Shown in pieces: positions 1-4,399 of a DNA stretch of 5,840 nucleotides. The stretch comes from Planctomycetota bacterium (GTDB lineage Bacteria; Planctomycetota; Planctomycetia; Gemmatales; Gemmataceae): positions 1 through 5,840 of the forward strand of contig JAGWVO010000245.1 in the NCBI GenBank assembly GCA_018970845.1. The letters are read 5' to 3'. The notes under the pieces were generated by a model that did no database searches, was not told the origin of the DNA, and worked only from the letters and a program-made list of their open reading frames with translations. Positions within the stretch are counted from its first letter, which is position 1, and every line of letters starts with the position of its first letter. A program made the translations under genes and the position numbers.

Positions 1-67
1 TTAAAATTATTCCTGAATCAAGCCAATTTCCTTCATACTTTGTTCAGGGCTGCCAAGCGTCTGATAT

Positions 68-101
68 TTCAGGCTCGACTCCTCGTCTTGGGAGGCCTGA
101 A
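68..101 (-). terminator. Hairpin downstream of the C11 peptidase gene, possible terminator
   Basis: TTCAGGC (68-74) pairs with GCCTGAA (95-101). An inner CTCC/GGAG stem (79-82 with 91-94) adds four pairs beyond a 4-nt bulge. It lies 81-114 nt past the peptidase stop codon. No T-run follows on the minus strand, so intrinsic termination is doubtful; it may stabilise the 3' end instead. Confidence 0.3.
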
Positions 102-159
102 CGAAGTGAGGGGTAGGTGTCTTGTGCGCTGAATTGCGGGCTTGGAATGGAGAACCAGT

Positions 160-174
160 CCTCCTCGGGGGAGG
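160..174 (-). other. Short GC-rich hairpin just after the peptidase stop
   Basis: CCTCC (160-164) and GGAGG (170-174) form a 5-bp stem with a 5-nt loop, 8 nt past the peptidase stop codon. There is no T-run. It could contribute to 3'-end formation together with the hairpin at 68-101, or be chance in GC-rich DNA. The remainder of 1-181 shows nothing else I can name. Confidence 0.25.
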
Positions 175-181
175 TGGGATT

Positions 182-2515
182 CTATCGGCGGCCGGATGGC
201 CGGGCCTTGGAGGCCTCGTCCGCGAGCAACCATGCCAGAAAGGCCATGTCGGTGCGAATGGTCGAAGGGGTTGTGTTCGAGGAAGCCTGAGACGGAACCA
301 GACCTTTTTTCGTGCCTCTTCCCGGCGCGCCCGCGGCTGTCGGATCGAGGGCCACTCCGCCAAGCGGCGCTCCACGCTGGCGGCCGATCACCTGGTTGAC
401 GAATCCAGTCCATTCGGTGGCTTGGATGAATGCCGAATGATCCATGAAGTCGGAGATTTCCTCCGCCGGCGTCCTCGGCATGTAGATGGATAAGCCACCG
501 GAACTTCTGTAGTCGGCCGTCTTGGCTTCGATCGCGGCGTCGAGGCAGGAGACGACCCGCCCGGCCGCCGTGCGGATGGAAGCCGACACCGAATCTTCCC
601 GGCCAAGGGAAACCATGAAGGATCGCAGGTCCCGGTAGGACGCCTCGGTGTACATGCCGACCGCGCCCGTGGTCAGGATGCGGCGGAAGGCCGCGAGGTC
701 GGTGGCGTTGCCCTGCGCGGCCTGCGTCGTGAACGAGAGGAGTGCCGTCGCCAGCGCATCCATCCCTTGGAGCCTTATGGCCGATAGCGTCGCCTCGGTG
801 CTTCCCGTCGTGGCTGTCGAATAGGCCCCGACCATTCCCGCCACGACATCAGCCACGGCGGCGTTGGGAGTGGCCAGCGCCGCGAACGACTGGGCGTATG
901 GGAAGCCGGCGCCTTCAACGCTTTCCTGGCTGGCGACGAGGTAGTTGGCGGACTGGCGGAGTCCGTAGGCGTTTTCCGCCATCGCCATCAGGCAGGCATC
1001 GTAGGCGAGGATGTCAGGACGCCATCCGTTCTGCGAGGCGATGGCGGCCGCCGTTTCGGCGATCGTCAGGTGATCGGATGACTCGGAGTCATAGTTGCTG
1101 CCGCCAAGGCCGCTGCCATGGTTCCACAGAACCAGGGCGGTACGGGCCGCGGGAAGGGTCTGGCGGCCCCATGAGAGGAATGAGGAAAGGGTTTCCCGGT
1201 CCCCTGAGTTCCTCTCGCCCAGCAATTCGAAATTCGTGCTGATGGCCGAGGAGGCGGCATCCGAAGCGACCACCGCCCGGCCAGCGCTACCCCATGGGGC
1301 CTGCGAACCGCCTCCCGTGGCGATCGGTTGCTGGTCCCACTGGTCCCAGAAGAGGCCGATGCGGGAACCCGCCGGCAGCGTCGAAGCCAATGTCTCGAGT
1401 TCGTTCACATCCGACTGCGCGAAACTCGCCAAATTGCCGGCTGTCATGTAGACGAGAATGGTCCAATTTCCCGGGACCGTCGGCCCCGGCGGATCGGGTT
1501 CGGAAACCACAGGCAAATCGGTTCCGGGCAGCGGGGTAACGGTTGGCGGCACGGAAACCGACGGGTTTCCGGGCGATGGCGTCGCGGATGGAGGCGTGGA
1601 TCCGGCGGGGGGAGTGGAAGGGGCGGGCGCCACGGATGGAGGCGTCGGGACGGCGGGGGGATTGGAGGGCGGCGTTGCACCGGGCGGAGGTGAAACCTGA
1701 CCCGGATCCAGCCGGAGCGAGTAGTTGGGATTCCATCCGCCCCGCGAGCCGGAAACCTTCAGGAAGTATTGGCCGGCGCCTTGGCGGGACAGGTCGAGCG
1801 TCTGGATGCCGCCGGCGGAGGCCAGCGAAATGCGGGATCCTGTGGATCCATAAAGTTCGAATATCAGGGCTCCGTTGCCCGCGTTGGTGTCCAGCCGCGC
1901 CATGGCGCCGGCGTTGGCTTGGGCGAGGCTGAACGAATACCAGTCGGCGGCATCGGCCATCACGAGGTTGTCAACGGTCAGCGGCGCCGAAACGGCGCCG
2001 AGGCTCGTGGCCGATGAAAGGGCGTCATTGTTCTCGCAACTGTCGTCGGCTAGCTTCGCCTGCACGGCGAGCGTGTATCCGCCCCGTTCGGCGCGCTGGT
2101 TCGTGACCGCGACATAGTAGGATTGGCCGGCGCTGAGGGGCACTCCCAGAAGGCTGGCCCGGGAACCGGGGCCTTCGTTGTCGTTCAGGGCGATCCGTTG
2201 GCCCTTGCTCGTGTAGATCGCCGTCACCGGATCAAGGGCCGAACCCGCGACCGGGCTGACCCTCACATCATAAGTGGCTGTCCACTTGGGGCTGATCAGG
2301 AAGAAGTCGACTTCCGAGGACTGGATGGTGCCTCGGGTGGTCGCGCCGCCTGTCGCCCCGAGGTTGACGGCGACAGCCGTGGGAATTCGCACGGCGGGCG
2401 CCAAATGAACGGCGCTGGGATTCCAACGGGCCTCGAGGGCTTCGAGTGCGGGCTTGCGGGTTTTGCGGCCTTGGTATGGCATCGCCATCCCCTGCCATTC
2501 CCAGCGGGAATCCAT
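182..2515 (-). CDS. Secreted clostripain-family (peptidase C11) cysteine protease with PPC-like domains
   Basis: Predicted exported cysteine endopeptidase. The 777-residue ORF reads as follows. A basic leader and the planctomycete-type export signature LEALEAR-WNPS lie near residues 24-34. Two pre-peptidase C-terminal (PPC)-like beta domains lie at about 62-152 and 160-270; the second opens with CENNDALSSAT and has the DWYSFSL strand. A Pro/Thr/Ser linker spans about 274-348. The C11 catalytic domain runs from about 350 (WTILVYMTAG) to 710. The catalytic His is H466 in LWNHGSG and the nucleophile is C508 in YDACLM. D506 matches the acidic S1 residue that gives known C11 enzymes Arg/Lys specificity. 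The tail of about 65 residues is unrecognised. Start: the longest ORF begins at 2515, but ATG 2482 (MPYQGRK...) has an AGGGGA Shine-Dalgarno 5 nt upstream and fits the promoter at 2526-2555 better. The family call is confident; the substrate is unknown. Confidence 0.9.
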   Translation of the reverse strand: MDSRWEWQGMAMPYQGRKTRKPALEALEARWNPSAVHLAPAVRIPTAVAVNLGATGGATTRGTIQSSEVDFFLISPKWTATYDVRVSPVAGSALDPVTAIYTSKGQRIALNDNEGPGSRASLLGVPLSAGQSYYVAVTNQRAERGGYTLAVQAKLADDSCENNDALSSATSLGAVSAPLTVDNLVMADAADWYSFSLAQANAGAMARLDTNAGNGALIFELYGSTGSRISLASAGGIQTLDLSRQGAGQYFLKVSGSRGGWNPNYSLRLDPGQVSPPPGATPPSNPPAVPTPPSVAPAPSTPPAGSTPPSATPSPGNPSVSVPPTVTPLPGTDLPVVSEPDPPGPTVPGNWTILVYMTAGNLASFAQSDVNELETLASTLPAGSRIGLFWDQWDQQPIATGGGSQAPWGSAGRAVVASDAASSAISTNFELLGERNSGDRETLSSFLSWGRQTLPAARTALVLWNHGSGLGGSNYDSESSDHLTIAETAAAIASQNGWRPDILAYDACLMAMAENAYGLRQSANYLVASQESVEGAGFPYAQSFAALATPNAAVADVVAGMVGAYSTATTGSTEATLSAIRLQGMDALATALLSFTTQAAQGNATDLAAFRRILTTGAVGMYTEASYRDLRSFMVSLGREDSVSASIRTAAGRVVSCLDAAIEAKTADYRSSGGLSIYMPRTPAEEISDFMDHSAFIQATEWTGFVNQVIGRQRGAPLGGVALDPTAAGAPGRGTKKGLVPSQASSNTTPSTIRTDMAFLAWLLADEASKARPSGRR
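1472..1696 (-). other. Pro/Thr/Ser-rich linker in the C11 peptidase
   Basis: This segment encodes about residues 274-348 of the peptidase. It is dominated by Pro with Thr, Ser, Ala and Gly in irregular PPS/TPP/TPPS units. On the plus strand it appears as G-rich GGCGGGG/GGAGGCG runs. It separates the PPC-like domains from the catalytic domain and is probably an extended flexible spacer. The repeats are degenerate at DNA level, so length variation between strains is plausible but not shown. Confidence 0.75.
2488..2493 (-). promoter_or_regulatory. Shine-Dalgarno supporting the internal start at 2482
   Basis: The minus strand reads AGGGGA here, 5 nt before the in-frame ATG at 2482. No comparable purine-rich site precedes the ATG at 2515. 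The protein starting at 2482 begins MPYQGRKTRKP, a short basic leader directly before the LEALEAR export signature. Confidence 0.5.
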
Positions 2516-2525
2516 GCGAAAGCAT

Positions 2526-2555
2526 ATTCTATCTAGAAGCTAGTTCGATAATCAA
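2526..2555 (-). promoter_or_regulatory. Putative sigma70-type promoter of the C11 peptidase gene
   Basis: On the minus strand, a -35-like TTGATT (2555-2550; 4 of 6 to consensus) is followed by an 18-nt spacer and a -10-like TAGAAT (2531-2526; 5 of 6). Transcription would begin near 2519. That leaves only about 4 nt before ATG 2515 but about 37 nt before ATG 2482, which favours the downstream start. The gap is AT-rich compared with its surroundings. The call is by eye only. Confidence 0.45.
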
Positions 2556-2590
2556 CGGATGCAAGCAGGACTTGAATAATTTTATATTTC

Positions 2591-3436
2591 TCATGGTTTG
2601 TGGTTATCAGCATGTGGCTCGCCAAGTCCCAAAATGCCTGAAATCCAGCCTCCAAGGGTTTGCGTGGGTTTTGCTTCTCCCGGATTGTCGCCCAGTCCAT
2701 TTTTCAGCTGTTGTGCCTCGATGACCATGTCACGAGCCATGGATGGATATTTGAGCCAGTGGGAAAACCTGCGCGCCAACGATACCGGCACCGGGTTTCC
2801 GGCTTGGGAGGCGGATCGGGTGAGCGACCGCCATGAAGGAGCGGGACCGGGCGCCGAACCCGTGATGGCGTACCATGCCGATGCCGCCAGCCCGTGGGTG
2901 TCCTGACGGGTGTCCCAAGGGTCGCCTCCCGCCACCATGCCGAATTCCGGGGTTGGGCGGATATCCGGGACATCGGTCTCCCCCTTGCGCACCGCCAAAC
3001 CGAAATCCGCCAACCATGGTTCCCGCGATTCAGGGGAACTAAAGAGGATGTTTCCAGGAGTGATGTCGCGGTGAATCACCTCGGCGGAATGCATTAATTC
3101 CAGTGTCCTGCCGAGCTTGCAAACCAGATCGAGGGCAAGCGCGGGCTTGAGCGGAACCCTGTCGGAAAGCCTCTCGGGAAGCCATGGCATGGCCATGGCT
3201 TCCACTCCATCGATGTTCCATCGGTCAAGCACGGGAATGATGCCGGGCAGATTCAACGAGGCTTGGATGTCGATCTCCCGTCCGAACAGTCCGGGGGGGA
3301 ATGGCCCGGCGGGATCAACAGTCTTGATGGCACGGAGAATCCCATCCGGTCCCACGGCGCAGAGGATCAGGCCGTGGGAACCCGTGGCGTGCACGGTCCG
3401 GAAGGTGTAGCGGGCGGGCAAGGTTGGTGAAACCAT
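2591..3436 (-). CDS. Minimal Hanks-type serine/threonine protein kinase
   Basis: Predicted cytoplasmic protein kinase of 281 residues, little more than the catalytic domain. Visible motifs in order are: a partly degenerate glycine loop (ATGSHG, residues 17-22), the ATP-binding lysine in RAIK (K38), a candidate helix-C glutamate in GREID (E54), the catalytic loop HRDITPGN (D124, N129) and the metal-binding DFG (D144). The subdomain IX segment DTRQDTHGLA (about 175-184) is followed by YAITG. Two deviations stand out. The usual lysine two residues after the catalytic Asp is Thr126, and no APE motif follows the activation segment, where PEFGMVAGGD is found instead. The C-lobe is short, and no membrane segment or sensor domain is present. 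GGGAGA lies 9 nt before the ATG, supporting the start. The gene lies 35 nt behind the RHH gene, so co-transcription is likely. The ATP-site residues suggest activity; the target is unknown. Confidence 0.88.
   Translation of the reverse strand: MVSPTLPARYTFRTVHATGSHGLILCAVGPDGILRAIKTVDPAGPFPPGLFGREIDIQASLNLPGIIPVLDRWNIDGVEAMAMPWLPERLSDRVPLKPALALDLVCKLGRTLELMHSAEVIHRDITPGNILFSSPESREPWLADFGLAVRKGETDVPDIRPTPEFGMVAGGDPWDTRQDTHGLAASAWYAITGSAPGPAPSWRSLTRSASQAGNPVPVSLARRFSHWLKYPSMARDMVIEAQQLKNGLGDNPGEAKPTQTLGGWISGILGLGEPHADNHKP
3177..3203. repeat. Perfect 12-bp inverted repeat (hairpin) inside the kinase gene
   Basis: GGAAGCCATGGC (3177-3188) is followed by a 3-nt loop ATG and its exact reverse complement GCCATGGCTTCC (3192-3203). 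It encodes about residues 78-87 of the kinase (VEAMAMPWLP), the expected hinge between the N- and C-lobes. The messenger would form a stable GC-rich stem there. Part of the symmetry comes from two copies of the self-complementary GCCATGGC. Confidence 0.85.
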
Positions 3437-3445
3437 GCCGGAATG

Positions 3446-3451
3446 TCTCCC
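3446..3451 (-). promoter_or_regulatory. Shine-Dalgarno of the kinase gene
   Basis: The minus strand reads GGGAGA, 9 nt before the kinase ATG at 3436. It lies within the 35-nt gap after the RHH gene, so the kinase could be translated independently from a shared transcript. Confidence 0.55.
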
Positions 3452-3471
3452 GGGTCGCCGGGCCGAAGCAT

Positions 3472-4110
3472 TCAGCGCCCGGTTTTCTTGACCTGCGACT
3501 TGAACACGGACTCCGATTCCGAGTCAAGCGCCTCGGGCGCCGTCTGCTTCACCCTCAATCCGGCCTGCAGCAAGGTGGCGGCGGCGTCTCCCACCTTCAC
3601 GCCCTTGGCATCGGCGAAGTCGCGCAATTCGCGGAGCAGGGATTCGCCACTGTCACCGTTGCGGGTGAGCATCGTGACCAGCATATGGGCGCCGACGCGG
3701 AGAAGGGTTCCTTCGGTGATGGACAATTGCTTGGCCAGAACCTTCAGGGCCGTTCCCGTCGGGCTTGATGCGAGGATCGGCTTGGATTCCTCGTTCGTGC
3801 CGATCTGGTTCGTGAAGATATTCAGGTAATCGAGAATAGCTTGCACGGCCATGTCGCGCATGCCGCGGCGGCCGACATACAGGTCGATCAGGTCAACCAC
3901 CGAACGGGGCAGGTTGACGACCACGCGGTCGGTGGAATCCTCATCCTTTTGGCGCCATTCGAGTTCCGGGGTGCGGCCCATGCTGGGCATGACATCTTCA
4001 ACGAGATGCTGCCATGCGACTTCTTTGCTGCCTGTCTTCGAAACCATGATCTTGTATTCCATTGACATCGGTAATCCGGACGACATTTCAATATTACACA
4101 CAAGAATCAT
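3472..4110 (-). CDS. Ribbon-helix-helix-like DNA-binding protein, unrecognised family
   Basis: Predicted 212-residue soluble protein with no export signal. Residues 62-99 look like a ribbon-helix-helix (MetJ/Arc/CopG-type) unit: a strand RVVVNLP, helix SVVDLIDLYVG, turn RRGMRD and helix MAVQAILDYLNIF. Two later segments, about 121-148 (ALKVLAKQLSITEGTLL...) and 159-188 (LLRELRDFADAKGVKVGD...), have the same helix-turn-helix spacing without an obvious strand. They may be degenerate duplicates. The tail is charged (DSESE, KKTGR). Start: ATG 4110 is the longest choice, but ATGs at 4086, 4068 and 4062 are in frame; 4062 (MEYKIMVSKTG) looks the most natural protein start. None has a good Shine-Dalgarno. 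A palindrome just upstream suggests it may repress its own promoter. It precedes the kinase by 35 nt. The DNA-binding role is inferred from fold-like pattern only. Confidence 0.7.
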   Translation of the reverse strand: MILVCNIEMSSGLPMSMEYKIMVSKTGSKEVAWQHLVEDVMPSMGRTPELEWRQKDEDSTDRVVVNLPRSVVDLIDLYVGRRGMRDMAVQAILDYLNIFTNQIGTNEESKPILASSPTGTALKVLAKQLSITEGTLLRVGAHMLVTMLTRNGDSGESLLRELRDFADAKGVKVGDAAATLLQAGLRVKQTAPEALDSESESVFKSQVKKTGR

Positions 4111-4139
4111 ATTCTGGCCATGCCATTTTCCTGTCTTTT

Positions 4140-4151
4140 GTTCAATTGAAC
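4140..4151. promoter_or_regulatory. 12-bp perfect palindrome, candidate operator
   Basis: GTTCAATTGAAC is fully self-complementary. It lies immediately downstream of the predicted -10 of the RHH gene promoter, over the expected start site. RHH proteins commonly bind short palindromes as dimers of dimers and repress their own operons, so this is the best candidate operator in the window. Binding is inferred. Confidence 0.45.
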
Positions 4152-4158
4152 GATTTGC

Positions 4159-4186
4159 ATTAAAAGTGCTGCTTAACTTTGCTCAA
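4159..4186 (-). promoter_or_regulatory. Putative sigma70-type promoter of the RHH-kinase operon
   Basis: On the minus strand, TTGAGC (4186-4181; 4 of 6 to the -35 consensus), a 16-nt spacer and TTTAAT (4164-4159; 5 of 6 to the -10) are visible. The start site would fall near 4152, at the edge of the palindrome at 4140-4151. The leader would be about 42 nt to ATG 4110 or about 90 nt to ATG 4062. Judged by eye. Confidence 0.4.
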
Positions 4187-4254
4187 GTATGGTTGGCCTT
4201 TCCATGCCCATTTCTGTTGCCGTGGATGCCCAAACGCATGGCAGCAGGAAAGGC

Positions 4255-4282
4255 GCTTGAAGGAAGTCCAACGGCTTGAAGG
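4255..4282 (+). repeat. 9-bp direct repeat GCTTGAAGG, two copies
   Basis: GCTTGAAGG occurs at 4255-4263 and again at 4274-4282, with a period of 19 bp or just under two helical turns. It starts about 85 bp upstream of the sigma54 -24 element, where activator sites for sigma54 promoters are often found. It does not match the NtrC consensus that I know, and its function is unknown. Confidence 0.5.
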
Positions 4283-4296
4283 TTTTCAAAACGCCG
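4272..4296. repeat. Bulged inverted repeat upstream of the amt promoter
   Basis: CGGC-TTGAA (4272-4280), a 4-nt centre GGTT, TTCAA (4285-4289), three unpaired bases AAC, then GCCG (4293-4296). This gives 9 pairs with one 3-nt bulge. There is no T-run on either side, so it is not a typical terminator. A protein-binding dyad is possible. It overlaps the second copy of the direct repeat. Confidence 0.4.
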
Positions 4297-4338
4297 GAAA
4301 AGCCCCCGATCTTGCCCAATTATCCATCGTCGTCGAAT

Positions 4339-4353
4339 TGGCACATGAATTGC
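4339..4353 (+). promoter_or_regulatory. Sigma54 (RpoN) -24/-12 promoter of amt
   Basis: TGGCAC (4339-4344), 5 nt, then TTGC (4350-4353), preceded by a T. The invariant GG and GC are separated by exactly 10 nt, as in the sigma54 consensus. Transcription would begin near 4365 and give a leader of about 35 nt to the amt ATG. Ammonium transporter genes are classic sigma54/NtrC targets, so position, orientation and gene identity agree. An activator gene is not in the window. Confidence 0.75.
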
Positions 4354-4382
4354 GTTCTCATAACTGCCCATTCTGTTTACCC

Positions 4383-4390
4383 GGGAGGAG
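4383..4390 (+). promoter_or_regulatory. Strong Shine-Dalgarno of amt
   Basis: GGGAGGAG lies 9 nt before ATG 4400 and fixes that start. An in-frame GTG at 4394 is too close to the site, and an in-frame stop (TAA) at 4361-4363 excludes more distant starts. Confidence 0.85.
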
Positions 4391-4399
4391 ATCGTGTTC

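Larger units (their letters stand above)
4111..4399. other. Divergent intergenic regulatory region between the RHH gene and amt
   Basis: This 289-nt stretch has no convincing gene. It carries outward-facing promoters for both flanking genes, the 12-bp palindrome, a 9-bp direct repeat, a bulged dyad, the sigma54 site and the amt ribosome binding site. Short ORFs crossing it on both strands have no start signals and no family resemblance. The part nearest the RHH gene is AT-rich. Confidence 0.7.

Noticed and set aside
7..375. 122-codon minus-strand ORF at the left edge
   Set aside because: It overlaps the C-terminal part of the peptidase in another frame, is very rich in Pro and Arg as expected of a shadow frame, and has no recognisable domain.
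1328..1700. Gly-rich and Pro/Arg-rich ORFs over the linker region
   Set aside because: These are alternative readings of the repetitive Pro-rich linker codons of the peptidase and lack supporting start signals.
4106..4111. TATGAT as an alternative -10 for the RHH gene
   Set aside because: No acceptable -35 lies 16-18 nt upstream; the pair at 4159-4186 is better. It would matter only if ATG 4062 is the start.
4094..4126. Possible 10-codon leader peptide ahead of the RHH gene
   Set aside because: The AGGA before its ATG is only 2 nt away, too close for a ribosome site, and the peptide has no run of regulatory codons or attenuator-like structure.
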